NCBI RefSeq assembly: GCF_001808555.1
Contig: NZ_KV793791.1
Coordinates: forward strand, 2,567 to 58,881
DNA: 56,315 nucleotides
Reading direction: 5' to 3'
Source: Porphyromonas sp. HMSC065F10
GTDB lineage: Bacteria > Bacteroidota > Bacteroidia > Bacteroidales > Porphyromonadaceae
A model generated the notes under the pieces. That model was not told where the DNA came from. It worked only from the letters and a program-made list of their open reading frames with translations, and made no database searches. The position numbers were made by a program, and so were the translations under genes. Positions 23,023-32,401 of the stretch are shown here, in pieces (position 1 is the stretch's first letter; each line of letters starts with the position of its first letter).

Positions 23023-25629
23023 TCACTTCATGCCTATCAAGCGGCGAATGTCAGAGAGCTTATTGAGTGCCTCGAGGGGGGTAAGGTTGTCGATGTCGAG
23101 CCCCTTGATCTCATCGCGGATCGCGGAGAGGGTCGGATCGTCGAGCTGGAAGAAACTGAGCTTCATCGGACCATCGGTGGTCTCGTCGGCGGTAACGGAT
23201 GATGGCGAGCTGTGTCCCGTCTTGCGCTCGAGCTGACTGAGGATCTCCTCAGCCCGGCTCACGATCTCGCGCGGCATGCCCGCCATCCGTGCCACATGGA
23301 TGCCGAAGCTGTGCTCGCATCCTCCGGGGACCAGTTTCCTAAGGAAAATCACCTTGCCATCGGCCTCTTTCACAGAGACATTATAGTTTCGGATCCTCGG
23401 CAGGACGCCCTCCAGCTCGTTTAGCTCGTGGTAGTGGGTGGCAAAGAGGGTCTTAGGGTGAGCGCGATGATTATTGTGCAGATACTCCACGATCGCCTGT
23501 GCCAGCGAGATGCCATCGTAGGTGGAGGTGCCGCGTCCCAGCTCATCCACGAGGACGAGGCTATTGGGGGTGATGTTATTGAGGATGATCGCCGACTCGG
23601 TCATCTCAACCATAAACGTACTCTCGCCACGCGAGATATTATCCGATGCCCCCACGCGGGTGAAGATCCGATCCACGATGCCGAGGTGCGCCTCACGTGC
23701 CGGGACAAAGGAGCCCACCTGAGCCATCAGCACGATGAGGGCGGTCTGCCTCAGGAGTGCACTCTTACCCGACATATTGGGTCCGGTGATCACCATGATC
23801 TGGTCTGTCTCCGGGTCGCAGAAGACGTCATTGGGGATATACTCCTCACCCGGAGGCATCATCCGCTCGATCACGGGATGGCGCCCCTCCTTGATGTCAA
23901 TGACAGCGCTTCGGTCCACCACCGGACGGTGGTAATCGTATGTAACCGCATCGTAAGCAAAGGTACTCAGCACGTCGATCTCGGAGAGAGCTGCTGCATT
24001 GCTCTGCAGGACGCGGATATGCCCCATCACCTCCCGGATCAGATCCTGGTAAAGCTCCGCCTCGAGGATGCTGATCCGCTCCTCGGCACCGAGGATCTTC
24101 TGCTCATACTCCTTCAGCTCCGGGGTGATGTATCGCTCGCTATTGACCAAGGTCTGCTTCCGGATCCAGTCCTCCGGCACCTTATCCTTGTGCGCATTGG
24201 TCACCTCGATGTAGTAGCCAAAGACGTTATTGAAGGCAATCTTCAGCGATGGGATCCCGGTCTCACGACTCTCCCGCTCACGCATCTCAAGGAGGTACTT
24301 CTTGCCCCCACCGGCGATGGCGCGCAGCTCATCCAATCGGTTGCTCACGCCGGTACGGATCACCCTTCCCTTACCCACCTGTGCCGGTGCATCGGGGTCG
24401 ATGGACTGCTCGATCTTTGACGCCAACTCCTCCGCCGGGTCAAGCCTGAGGGACAGCTCGCGGAGTGCCTGCTCACCCGAGTCGGTGAGGAGACTCATCA
24501 TCGGGCGTATCAGTCGCAGCCCGGCTGCCGTCTGGAGTAGCTCACGGGGCGAGATGCGCCCCACTGCCACCTTACTTGCCAGTCGCTCCAGGTCACCGAT
24601 GCCGGCCAGGTGATCCGCCACCGATCGGGTCAGCTCCGACTGCTCACAGAAGGCAGTCACACAGGCCTGGCGTCGCTCGATCTCATGCAGGTCGAGGAGG
24701 GGAAAGGAGAGCCAGCGCTTCAGCAGGCGACCGCCCATCGGGGTATGCGTGTGATCCAGCACCTGTAGGAGGCAGGAGCCGTCCTCCGTGAGCGGGCGCA
24801 TGATCTCAAGGTTGCGCCGAGTGAAATTGTCCAGCCGGACAAAGTGGTCCTCCTCGATCAGGTGAAGCGTCGTCACGTGGCTCAGCTGGGTGTGCTTCGT
24901 CGCCTCGAGGTAGTAAAGGATCGCCCCGCAGGCGATGATGGCGAGCGGCTTCTCCTCTATGCCGAAGCCCTTGAGCGTGCGGGTATTGAAGTGCCTCTCA
25001 AGCCGCTCCCTGCCGTAGTCAACAGTGAAGACCCAGTCCTCAAGGGGGTAGTAGTGCCACTGCTCTCCCATGGCGGCCGCCACGGATGCCTCCCGACCCC
25101 GCTCCAGGAGGATCTCCTTTGGACCAAAGGAGACGACCATCTTCGCCACATCCTCCTCGACACCCTCGGCGGTGCAAAACTCGCCCGTGGAGAGATCAAG
25201 GAATGCGGCACCGGTGCGCCCGCCCTTCGACACCAAGGCACCGAGGAAGTTATTGGTCCCGGCATCCAGCACCGTATCCTCCATCGTCAGTCCCGGGGTC
25301 ACCAGCTCCGTCACATCCCGCTTTACCAGGGTCTTGGTGAGCTTGGGATCCTCAATCTGGTCACAGATGGCGACTCTCTTCCCTTGCGATACCAGCTTAG
25401 GCAGGTAGACATCGAGTGCATGGTAAGGGAAGCCGGCGAGGGGGACCTCAGAGGCACCACCGTTGGACCGCTTGGTCAGTGTGATCCCCAGTAGCTGGGA
25501 AGCGGCGACGGCATCATCGGAGAAAGTCTCGTAAAAGTCCCCTACGCGGAAGAGCAGTATTGCGTCAGGGTACTTTCTCTTAAACCGGTTGTACTGAGAC
25601 ATCATCGGTGTCTCCTTCACTTTTGCCAT
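23023..25629 (-). CDS. mutS: DNA mismatch repair protein MutS
   Basis: An 868-residue mismatch-recognition ATPase. Domain I carries the mismatch-probing FRVGDFYE motif (Phe32 with Glu34), followed by the connector, lever (about 260-550) and ATPase domains. Walker A GPNMSGKS (616-623), the ABC-like signature region ISRGESTFMVEM (665-676), Walker B LVLVDELGRGTST (691-703) and the ATFATHYHEL-type LFATHYHEL His loop are all present. Length is normal for MutS1. It stands alone on its transcript. The promoter box at 25695 leaves a leader of about 66 bases. Confidence 0.98.
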   Translation of the reverse strand: MAKVKETPMMSQYNRFKRKYPDAILLFRVGDFYETFSDDAVAASQLLGITLTKRSNGGASEVPLAGFPYHALDVYLPKLVSQGKRVAICDQIEDPKLTKTLVKRDVTELVTPGLTMEDTVLDAGTNNFLGALVSKGGRTGAAFLDLSTGEFCTAEGVEEDVAKMVVSFGPKEILLERGREASVAAAMGEQWHYYPLEDWVFTVDYGRERLERHFNTRTLKGFGIEEKPLAIIACGAILYYLEATKHTQLSHVTTLHLIEEDHFVRLDNFTRRNLEIMRPLTEDGSCLLQVLDHTHTPMGGRLLKRWLSFPLLDLHEIERRQACVTAFCEQSELTRSVADHLAGIGDLERLASKVAVGRISPRELLQTAAGLRLIRPMMSLLTDSGEQALRELSLRLDPAEELASKIEQSIDPDAPAQVGKGRVIRTGVSNRLDELRAIAGGGKKYLLEMRERESRETGIPSLKIAFNNVFGYYIEVTNAHKDKVPEDWIRKQTLVNSERYITPELKEYEQKILGAEERISILEAELYQDLIREVMGHIRVLQSNAAALSEIDVLSTFAYDAVTYDYHRPVVDRSAVIDIKEGRHPVIERMMPPGEEYIPNDVFCDPETDQIMVITGPNMSGKSALLRQTALIVLMAQVGSFVPAREAHLGIVDRIFTRVGASDNISRGESTFMVEMTESAIILNNITPNSLVLVDELGRGTSTYDGISLAQAIVEYLHNNHRAHPKTLFATHYHELNELEGVLPRIRNYNVSVKEADGKVIFLRKLVPGGCEHSFGIHVARMAGMPREIVSRAEEILSQLERKTGHSSPSSVTADETTDGPMKLSFFQLDDPTLSAIRDEIKGLDIDNLTPLEALNKLSDIRRLIGMK

Positions 25630-25694
25630 GGTTAGCAGCCTACTGTCTGTTATACTATTCTGTGGTGAGAGGACCTTCCCTCAAGGTCTTACGG

Positions 25695-25702
25695 CAAATT
25701 TA
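25695..25702 (-). promoter_or_regulatory. -7 box for mutS
   Basis: TAAATTTG on the minus strand, about 66 bases before the mutS ATG. No convincing -33 element. Confidence 0.5.
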
Positions 25703-25774
25703 GTGATTTTCAATCGTCCGGTCCCACCCTCCGCCATAGGAGGTGGGGCGATCGGGGTCAGCAGCATCGTGGAC

Positions 25775-25816
25775 AAAAAAAAACATCCCCGAGAGGTGCG
25801 TGACCTGTCGGGGATG
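25775..25816 (-). terminator. Rho-independent terminator after ompH
   Basis: On the minus strand CATCCCCGA (25808-25816 complement) pairs with TCGGGGATG, followed by nine T (25775-25783). It lies 55 bases past the second ompH stop and closes the uppS-bamA-ompH operon. Confidence 0.88.
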
Positions 25817-25871
25817 ACTTATGAGTGTGTGACCTTCGAGGGAAGGTGCGAGCGGTGAGCTCGGACGGAGA

Positions 25872-26372
25872 TCAGAGACCGAGCTTAGACTTCACGAGAG
25901 AAGTGACATCCTCACTGCCGCTGCCCACATAGAGCATCTGGCTGGCATCCATAATATAGGTGAAGCCACCATCGTTGCCTACCTTATTGATCGCCTCGCG
26001 AAGCTTGGTCTGGATCGGGGCGAAGAGCTCTACCTGCTTCTTCTGCATATCCTGCTGAGCCACGTTATTGAGATCCTGGATGCGCTTGGAGAGGTCCTCC
26101 AGCTCCTGCTGCTTGCGACTCTTGATGGACTCGACCATAGTCTCCTGCTCCTTGACGAAGTCCTGGTACTTGGTCTGAAACTCCTTCTGCAACTGCACGA
26201 GGGTATCCTCGTACTTCTTGGCGAGGTTGTCAAGCTCAGCCTGCATGGACTTCATCTCAGGCATCTCGCTGAGTACCTTCTGAGAGTCTACGATACCGAT
26301 CTTGTGGCTCTGCGCACCGGCAAAGATGGGGAAGAGCATGGCAGCACAGAGGATGAGAAACGTTCTTTTCAT
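25872..26372 (-). CDS. OmpH/Skp-family periplasmic chaperone (second copy)
   Basis: A 166-residue protein with a signal peptide (1 to about 20, ending FAGAQS), then KIGIVDSQKVLSEMPEMKSMQAELD, the N-terminal beta strand and helix start of Skp. A long charged coiled coil follows (about 45-125, rich in K, E and Q) and the strand ...GGFTYIMDASQMLY. Skp trimers hold unfolded outer membrane proteins in the periplasm. It is downstream of bamA and a first ompH, has its own promoter box at 26421-26428, and is followed by a strong terminator. Confidence 0.93.
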   Translation of the reverse strand: MKRTFLILCAAMLFPIFAGAQSHKIGIVDSQKVLSEMPEMKSMQAELDNLAKKYEDTLVQLQKEFQTKYQDFVKEQETMVESIKSRKQQELEDLSKRIQDLNNVAQQDMQKKQVELFAPIQTKLREAINKVGNDGGFTYIMDASQMLYVGSGSEDVTSLVKSKLGL

Positions 26373-26420
26373 GAAAATGTATCTTACGTTATTGATTTAT
26401 ATTCAGGGTTATGAGACGCA

Positions 26421-26428
26421 CAAAGGTA
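26421..26428 (-). promoter_or_regulatory. Internal -7 box between the two ompH genes
   Basis: TACCTTTG on the minus strand, just past the stop of the upstream ompH and about 49 bases before the second ompH ATG. It could raise expression of the second chaperone independently of bamA. Confidence 0.5.
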
Positions 26429-26430
26429 CG

Positions 26431-26982
26431 TTATTTCACAGAGATGCCAAGGATCTTCAGGATGTCATTACTGATATCGGCAGCGGGGTCGGCATAGACA
26501 ATGGTGCCCATGCCGGAGGCGCGGTCAAGGACCATATAGACACCATACTTGCGGCTGTAGAGCTTGATCGCCTCGTAGACCTTGTCCTGGATCGGCTTGA
26601 TGCGCTGCTCCTGGAGCTTCGCCATCTCGCCCTTGGGACCGAAGTACTTCTGCTGCAGCTCGGCGGCGCGATTCTCCACCTCGACGATCTGCTTCTCGCG
26701 AGAGGCGCGTTGGTCGGCGGAGAGGGAGCCCATCTGCTTGCGGTAGTCGGCATAGAGGGTGCCTGCCTGGTCCTGGAGCTTCTTCACCTCAGCCGTGTAG
26801 CCCTTGGCGGTCTCCTGGAGCTGTTCCGTTGCCTCCTTGTACTGAGGGATATTGGTGAGGATATACTGCATATCCACCAGAGCGTAGGTGATGTAGTCCT
26901 GCGCCCGAGAGGGGAGCGTCATCCCGACCGATGCCACGAGGGCAATGAGCGCGAGGAGAGCCGTTTTTCTTATCTCTTTCAT
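26431..26982 (-). CDS. OmpH/Skp-family periplasmic chaperone (first copy)
   Basis: A 183-residue protein from ATG 26982 (MKEIRKTALLALIALVASVG...PSRAQ signal peptide, cleavage near residue 27). It continues YALVDMQYILTNIPQYKEATEQLQ, a coiled coil (about 50-130) and YMVLDRASGMGTIVYADPAADIS, as in Skp. The frame is open upstream to 27114, which would overlap the bamA end; the signal peptide fixes the start. It is the direct partner of BamA in outer membrane protein assembly and lies 43 bases after the bamA stop. Confidence 0.94.
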   Translation of the reverse strand: MKEIRKTALLALIALVASVGMTLPSRAQDYITYALVDMQYILTNIPQYKEATEQLQETAKGYTAEVKKLQDQAGTLYADYRKQMGSLSADQRASREKQIVEVENRAAELQQKYFGPKGEMAKLQEQRIKPIQDKVYEAIKLYSRKYGVYMVLDRASGMGTIVYADPAADISNDILKILGISVK

Positions 26983-27025
26983 AATGGTTGCTGTCTTAAT
27001 GTAGGTTGTACCAAATGCCCGGGGA

Positions 27026-29839
27026 TCAGAATTGCTGACCGAGGACGAAGTGGACGTTGCTACCACCGATCTGAGCGGTTCCGTCCGGGGCGTCAAAGCC
27101 GTAGCCCCAGTCAATACCCATCAGACCAATCTGCGGCAACATTATTCTGACGCCCAGACCGGCAGAACGTTTAAGCTGGAAGGGGTTAAAGTCCTTCTGG
27201 TACTCCCAGGCGTTACCGGCCTCAGCAAAGCCGAGTACCCAGATCGTTGCCTGATTCTCAAAGATCACCGGATACCGCAGCTCCATAAAGACCTTGGAGT
27301 AGACATAGGCACCTCGTCCGCTGGCACCCGAGATGGAGCCGTTGCGATAGCCGCGGAGGCCTATCATCTCATTGAGGTATCCGTAGTAGGAGGACATACC
27401 GTCACCACCCATATAGTAAGTACCGAAGGGGGAGCGCTTATAGGGGCTGAAGGAGCCGATCGTACCGGACTCCGCACTCGCCATCAGGACGGGGGTGCGC
27501 TTGGTATTGATCGGGTCCATAAGGGGGATAAAGAGCTGAGCCTTGCCCTTCACCTTATAGTACTCGATGAAGCGGTACCGGTCGGCATCGGGGAGCTTCG
27601 GGTCGGAGTAGTCGACGCCATCCCAGAGGGAGTACGGCAGGGTCGACTGCGCCTCGAAGGTGAAGCTGGATCCTCGACGGGTGTAGATCGGGTTGTCGAT
27701 CGAGGAGCGGGAGAGATTGAGCGAGAGGTTGATGTCATTGGCGACACCATTCTCCATACCGAAGTTGTAGTAGTAGGCGCCCCAGTTGTGCATCCGGTAC
27801 ATATTGTAGGTAAGCCCGAGGGAGACTTGCCAGTTGTCGTCCGGCCAGGTGAGTCGCTTACCATAGCCGATATTGAAGCGGAGCATATCAAGGGTCTTAT
27901 CCGGGTCAAGAGCGCGCTCGTAGAGGTTGGTCATCGCCTCGCGGTAGTACTGGTTGTAGTACCCCATGCCGTAGCCACCCATGCCTCCGTAGCCGTACCC
28001 TCCGGGATAGCCCATGCCATAGCCGTACCCACCCGGATAGCCCATACCGTAGCCATAGCCACCATAGCCATAGCCGGGATAGCCGTATCCATAGCCGCCG
28101 TAGCTATTCATCAGACTCTGCTGCTGACCGGAGTAGAATCGGCGGTTGATGTCTGTCTGACGGGAGTAGGAGACTGAGACGCTAAACATATTGGGTCGCT
28201 TGCGGCCAAACCAGGGATCCATAAAGCTGATGCCGTAGCTCTGGTAGTAGCGAGCATTGGTCTGGACATTGAGCGAAAGCGTCTGCCCATCGCCACGGGG
28301 GAGGAAGTTGTGGTAAGTGGAGCGATCAAGCAAGTTGCGGAGGGAGAAGTTGGTAAACTTCAGTCCTGCCATCAGCAGTAGACCGGTCTGGCTCCATCCC
28401 ATCGACAGCTGGACCTGGTCATTGGACTTCGGCGTCAGCTGCCACTCGATGTCCACCGTACCGCTCTCCTCGTGAGGAACTATGTTGGGGACGATCTTCT
28501 CTTGGTCGAAGTGGCCCATCTGAGCGATCATACGCATAGAGCGCATAACGTAGTCGCGATTGAAGAGCATGCCCGGCTTCGTGTAGAGCTCGCGGCGAAC
28601 CACCTCGTCGTAGATCTGCGAGTTGCCTCGGATCGCCACCTTATTGATCGTCGCCGGCTTGCCCTCGTGGATGCGGATGTCGAGGGCGACGGAGTCACCC
28701 TTCACCTCGGTCTCCACGGGGACCATGTAAGCAAAGAGGTAGCCGTTATTGGAGTAGAGGTTGGAGACCGCATCCTCATCCTGAGAGATACGCTCCATCA
28801 GCTTCTTCTGATTGTAGACATCGCCGGGGCGCATGCCGAGAACCTGCTGGAGCTGGAGAGTCGGGTACTTGGTATTGCCGACGAAGTTGATCGCCTTGAT
28901 GTAGTACTTCGGGCCCTCGTAGACCTCGATGTCGATATTGATCTTCTTCCCGTCGTCCGCCTTGTAGATCGTGTCCCGCAGGATCTCTGCGTCACGGTAG
29001 CCCTTGGCGTGATAGGCCTTGAGGATATTCTTCAGGTCCTCCCTGTACTCCTTCTCCACGAACTTCTTCGTACCAAAGATCTCGAGGATACTGCTCCAGG
29101 GGCGCTTGGAGAGATTGAAGACCTCATTCGTCTTCTTCATGGCGCGCCTCAGGGCATTGTCGCTCAGCATCTCATTGCCGATGAAGTTGATGGTCGAGAT
29201 CTTCGTCTTCGCATTCTTATTGACATCAAAGATCACCACCACATAGCCGGGGCGAGAGTTGTCCTCAAGGACGGAGGTGTGTACCTCGACGTTGCTAAAT
29301 CCCTTGGCATCGTAGAAGCGCTTAATCTCTATCTCGGATCGATCGAGGATATTGGGAGTGATAAAGGTCCCCTGAGCAAGTGGCTGGAGTCTACCGGTGC
29401 GGAGGTCCTTCTCCTCGCTCTTCTTCACCCCATTCATCTCAAAGCGTGTCAGGCGCGGCCGCTCGGTGATATGGATCGAGAGCCACACCGAGTCCCCCTC
29501 CATGCGGTCGGCATCGATGCGGACATTGGAGAAAAGCCCGTTGCGGAGGTAGTTGCGCACCGCTTGGCTGATCTCCTCACCCGGTACGGTAACCCGCTGA
29601 CCTACACGGAGACCAGAGACGTTGCGCACCACCACATCCTCGTAGCTCTCATTGCCGACCACCCTCAGTCCGGCGATCACCCTTGAGACAGGGCGGGTGT
29701 AGGAGACATCCGGCAGAGCTGCCAGGCTGTCCGATGAGGCGATCGTGTGCTCCGACTGTGCCATGGCGACGCCACTGACGAGCAGAGTGGCAATGAGGGC
29801 GAGCAGCCGAGAGGGTGTGGTATTCAAGCTTCTTGTCAT
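27026..29839 (-). CDS. bamA: Outer membrane assembly factor BamA
   Basis: About 937 residues from ATG 29839 (MTRSLNTTPSRLLALIATLLVSGVAMA signal peptide); ATG 29878 is an in-frame alternative. Periplasmic POTRA repeats fill roughly 50-440 (INFIGNEMLSDNALRRAM, INFVGNTKYPTLQLQQVLG, VAIRGNSQIYDEVVRREL), then the Omp85 barrel (MGGDGMSSYYGYLNEMIGLRGYRNG, RYPVIFENQATIWVLGFAEAGNAW) and a C-terminal Phe (VLGQQF). BamA inserts beta-barrel proteins into the outer membrane. Unusual: a Gly-Tyr-rich stretch at about residues 580-629, in what should be a barrel loop. Fifty-eight or more bases after uppS, in operon with two Skp genes. Confidence 0.96.
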   Translation of the reverse strand: MTRSLNTTPSRLLALIATLLVSGVAMAQSEHTIASSDSLAALPDVSYTRPVSRVIAGLRVVGNESYEDVVVRNVSGLRVGQRVTVPGEEISQAVRNYLRNGLFSNVRIDADRMEGDSVWLSIHITERPRLTRFEMNGVKKSEEKDLRTGRLQPLAQGTFITPNILDRSEIEIKRFYDAKGFSNVEVHTSVLEDNSRPGYVVVIFDVNKNAKTKISTINFIGNEMLSDNALRRAMKKTNEVFNLSKRPWSSILEIFGTKKFVEKEYREDLKNILKAYHAKGYRDAEILRDTIYKADDGKKINIDIEVYEGPKYYIKAINFVGNTKYPTLQLQQVLGMRPGDVYNQKKLMERISQDEDAVSNLYSNNGYLFAYMVPVETEVKGDSVALDIRIHEGKPATINKVAIRGNSQIYDEVVRRELYTKPGMLFNRDYVMRSMRMIAQMGHFDQEKIVPNIVPHEESGTVDIEWQLTPKSNDQVQLSMGWSQTGLLLMAGLKFTNFSLRNLLDRSTYHNFLPRGDGQTLSLNVQTNARYYQSYGISFMDPWFGRKRPNMFSVSVSYSRQTDINRRFYSGQQQSLMNSYGGYGYGYPGYGYGGYGYGMGYPGGYGYGMGYPGGYGYGGMGGYGMGYYNQYYREAMTNLYERALDPDKTLDMLRFNIGYGKRLTWPDDNWQVSLGLTYNMYRMHNWGAYYYNFGMENGVANDINLSLNLSRSSIDNPIYTRRGSSFTFEAQSTLPYSLWDGVDYSDPKLPDADRYRFIEYYKVKGKAQLFIPLMDPINTKRTPVLMASAESGTIGSFSPYKRSPFGTYYMGGDGMSSYYGYLNEMIGLRGYRNGSISGASGRGAYVYSKVFMELRYPVIFENQATIWVLGFAEAGNAWEYQKDFNPFQLKRSAGLGVRIMLPQIGLMGIDWGYGFDAPDGTAQIGGSNVHFVLGQQF
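27955..28103 (-). repeat. Repetitive Gly-Tyr coding segment in bamA
   Basis: About 50 codons made almost only of Gly, Tyr, Met and Pro, including GMGYPGGYGY twice. The DNA repeats in units of about 36 bases (GGATAGCCCAT recurs on the + strand). Slippage between units could change the loop length between strains. Confidence 0.85.
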
Positions 29840-29936
29840 AGAGAAAAGTCGGCGAAGCGGTGAGGGTAGGATATTCATGCGTTAGGATGAAGCGTTTCTT
29901 CCGGGGAAAGGGATGTATGGTGGTGCGCGGTGATCA

Positions 29937-30719
29937 TCAGGAGCGGTCGGAGGTCTTGTCACCACAGTCGACATCAACCACCTGATCACCGGTGCGACCG
30001 AAGCGTCGCTGGCGAGACTGATAGTCGATGAGGGATCGGTAGAGGTCTGCAGCATCGAAGTCAGGCCAGTAGCAGTCGCAGAAGTAGAGCTCGGTATAGG
30101 CAAGCTGCCAGAGGAGGTAATTGCTGACCCGACACTCCCCCCCGGTGCGGATCAGTAGGTCGGGATCCGGCAGGTCGGGCAGGTCGAGGTGCGCGCAGAT
30201 GTCTTGCGGGGTGATGGGCTCCTCACTGCCGTGACGCTCAGCCAGGAGCCTATTGAAGGCCCTGGTCAGCTCGGAGCGTGAGGAGTAATTGACGGCAAGC
30301 ACGAGAGTGATGCCGGTATTTGACTTCGTACTCTCCACCAGCCCCATCAGTGCCACCCTCGGCTCCTCGGGCAACTCCTCAAGGTCTCCGATGGTACGCA
30401 GGCGGACGTTATTCTCCTCCAGCGTGGCGAGCTCCTCTACCGCAGAGCGGACCAGCAGGGTCATCAGCGCATCGACCTCAGCCTTGGGGCGGCGCCAGTT
30501 TTCTGTGGAGAAAGTGTAGAGCGTCAGGTAGCGTATCCCGCAGCGGGCAGCGGCACGGACGATGCGACTGACCGACTGTACACCGGCACGATGTCCGTCT
30601 CTTCGCTCCAGACCCCTCTCACGAGCCCAGCGACCATTGCCATCCATAATTATGGCAACGTGTCCGGGGATGCGGTCAGGGTCAAGCTGAGCTAAGAGCG
30701 TATCGGCGGGAGAGGGCAT
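29937..30719 (-). CDS. uppS: Isoprenyl transferase (undecaprenyl diphosphate synthase)
   Basis: A 260-residue cis-prenyltransferase making undecaprenyl diphosphate, the lipid carrier for peptidoglycan and surface glycans. HVAIIMDGNGRWARERG (19-35) holds the catalytic Asp and the phosphate-binding DGNGRWA; RYLTLYTFSTENWRRP, DLLIRTGGECRVSNYLLWQLAYTELYF and WPDF follow in family order. A C-terminal tail beyond RFGRTG (DQVVDVDCGDKTSDRS) is extra. It starts 9 bases after the DUF6242-like gene and precedes bamA, an arrangement conserved in the phylum as I recall it. Confidence 0.96.
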   Translation of the reverse strand: MPSPADTLLAQLDPDRIPGHVAIIMDGNGRWARERGLERRDGHRAGVQSVSRIVRAAARCGIRYLTLYTFSTENWRRPKAEVDALMTLLVRSAVEELATLEENNVRLRTIGDLEELPEEPRVALMGLVESTKSNTGITLVLAVNYSSRSELTRAFNRLLAERHGSEEPITPQDICAHLDLPDLPDPDLLIRTGGECRVSNYLLWQLAYTELYFCDCYWPDFDAADLYRSLIDYQSRQRRFGRTGDQVVDVDCGDKTSDRS

Positions 30720-30728
30720 ACGTATGGC

Positions 30729-32129
30729 TTACTTCCGGGTGAAATCATTGATGATGCCGGCGGAGCGATCGATCGTCCCACGCCAGACACGGCGCGTAGA
30801 CTCTCCGTCGTGTCCCACTCGGCCACCGAAGATGAAGAGACTCTCCCCCTTAGGCGACTCGTAGTAGTATCCACCGGCATGAGAGATCGGGAGGAAGTCC
30901 TTACCCGGAGCCTTCTCGGTCTCCATCCGAGTCCAGGTGACCCCATTGTCGTCACTCTTGTAGATAGTAGACTGAGGACCTTTATCATAGACTCCACCGA
31001 TACGATAGAGCGTCTCCCGGTCGGCCGTGGTGACGTAGAGAGCACCCTCGTGGGGGTAGACCACCTTGGAGGGCAGTGCGCCCCACTCCACCAAGTCGGA
31101 GGAGAAAAAGCCGGTGCTGATGGGGAGACCGGAGGCAAGCGAACCTCCGAAGAGGAGCATGTGAGGCGTCGAGGCGATCTCATACTCATGGACATAGCTG
31201 TCGCGGACCGGGAACTTCTCCCTCACCTGACCGACCTCCGTCGTGACCTTGCTCTGCTTATCGAGCTGATAGATCGAGTAGGTCTTACCATCCTCTGTGC
31301 CCACCATATAGACCGCCCCGGTCCTGACACTCAGGAGCTGTGTCACCGTAACCCCTGCCGGAGTGGCCGGGAGCCACGTCACGAGATCGGTGGAGGTAAA
31401 GAGGTGTCCCTCGGCATCAAGCGCCCAAGTATCGCCCTTAGGCGAGGTGTAGGCGGTATAAGGTCTCAGCCCCTCAGGCAGGTGAGCCTCCGTGACCTGA
31501 CGTATGTCAAGCGGGTCGAGGGTCGTGATCTCGAGGAGAGAGGTCTCCCTCCCGAGCCGACTAAGGAGGTAGCGCCTGTCGCCCGGCAGGACGACCATAC
31601 GGGTCTCCTCCGTCTCAATCGGGAGACCATTGGACATATCGGTCCAGACGATCTTATTGGGGTCGTACCCATAGGTGAGCACACGGAAGTCGTACGTGAC
31701 CGACTGATTGTCCTTCTTCTTATCCGTCTGGATCGTCAGCTCCATCCGTCCGCCCTTGAAGCTGATCAGCGTTGTGTCGCTACCGGCCACATTCCATGCG
31801 ACCCTCTTGTCGGAGCTCACGTTACGAAGCGTGACCTTGAGCTGGTTGCTCACCGCCATGGAGAGGTAGGCGGAGTCAATCTCCGATCCATAGGGGAGGG
31901 GCGTCTTATTGTATATCCGGTGGTTGATGTGGTCGATGCTGAAGCGGGCTGCAGGAATCTGCTTACCCTTGACCTTAGGGAAGGAGAGGACCACCTGACC
32001 CGGCACCGTGTAGTCGGTATAGACCGGACGGACATAGTCTCCCATATCCCGATTGCAGGAGTATAGGAGCATTACGAGCAAGAGAAGAGCTGAGACCGGT
32101 CCGACCGGCTTACGGCTACGTATAGACAT
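30729..32129 (-). CDS. DUF6242-like lipoprotein
   Basis: A 466-residue lipoprotein, lipobox YSC with Cys25 (LLYSCNRDMGDY). The N-terminal part (FSIDHINHRIYNKTPLPYGSEIDSAYLSMAV, about 65-95) resembles the conserved start of DUF6242 proteins. The rest looks like a six- to seven-bladed propeller with repeats ending near W or Y: TDMSNGLPIETEE, STDLVTWLPATPAG, SSDLVEWGALPSK, YKSDDNGVTWTRME. Those blades resemble BNR/kelch-type repeats. It heads the uppS-bamA-ompH operon, which suggests an envelope role, but its activity is unknown. The family name is my recollection, not a database match. Confidence 0.7.
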   Translation of the reverse strand: MSIRSRKPVGPVSALLLLVMLLYSCNRDMGDYVRPVYTDYTVPGQVVLSFPKVKGKQIPAARFSIDHINHRIYNKTPLPYGSEIDSAYLSMAVSNQLKVTLRNVSSDKRVAWNVAGSDTTLISFKGGRMELTIQTDKKKDNQSVTYDFRVLTYGYDPNKIVWTDMSNGLPIETEETRMVVLPGDRRYLLSRLGRETSLLEITTLDPLDIRQVTEAHLPEGLRPYTAYTSPKGDTWALDAEGHLFTSTDLVTWLPATPAGVTVTQLLSVRTGAVYMVGTEDGKTYSIYQLDKQSKVTTEVGQVREKFPVRDSYVHEYEIASTPHMLLFGGSLASGLPISTGFFSSDLVEWGALPSKVVYPHEGALYVTTADRETLYRIGGVYDKGPQSTIYKSDDNGVTWTRMETEKAPGKDFLPISHAGGYYYESPKGESLFIFGGRVGHDGESTRRVWRGTIDRSAGIINDFTRK

Positions 32130-32218
32130 GAGTCCTGTGACTTGGTTTATCTACTGAATATCATCGGAGTGACCCTCCCCTGCACACGATGGGCAAGAGG
32201 GAGTCCGGTCACTTCGGG

Positions 32219-32226
32219 CAAAGTTA
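32219..32226 (-). promoter_or_regulatory. -7 box for the DUF6242-uppS-bamA-ompH operon
   Basis: TAACTTTG on the minus strand. The leader to ATG 32129 is about 90 bases and can fold through GTGACC/GGTCAC and CCCTC/GAGGG (32169-32212). Confidence 0.5.
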
Positions 32227-32343
32227 CCTTATTTCTGTGAGTTGTGGACACATCCTATTCTTATAGAATGCAAAAGAGGACGATGTTGCGGACAATTAAG
32301 ATACAGAATTCATTAAGCACGCCCGCAACAAACAGAAAAAGAA

Positions 32344-32378
32344 CTGAGGGATAGGAGACCTCATCACCTACCCCTCAG
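32344..32378 (-). terminator. Terminator after the orphan lipoprotein gene
   Basis: Arms CTGAGGG-a-TAGG (32344-32355) and CCTA-c-CCCTCAG (32367-32378); on the minus strand the stem is followed by TTCTTTTT. It is 23 bases past the stop of the gene at 32402. Confidence 0.65.
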
Positions 32379-32401
32379 ATCTAAGTCAGAGACGCGAGCA
32401 A

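Noticed and set aside
27032-28177. 381-codon plus-strand frame over bamA
   Set aside because: Antisense shadow of the BamA barrel and its Gly-Tyr repeats; no homology-like features.
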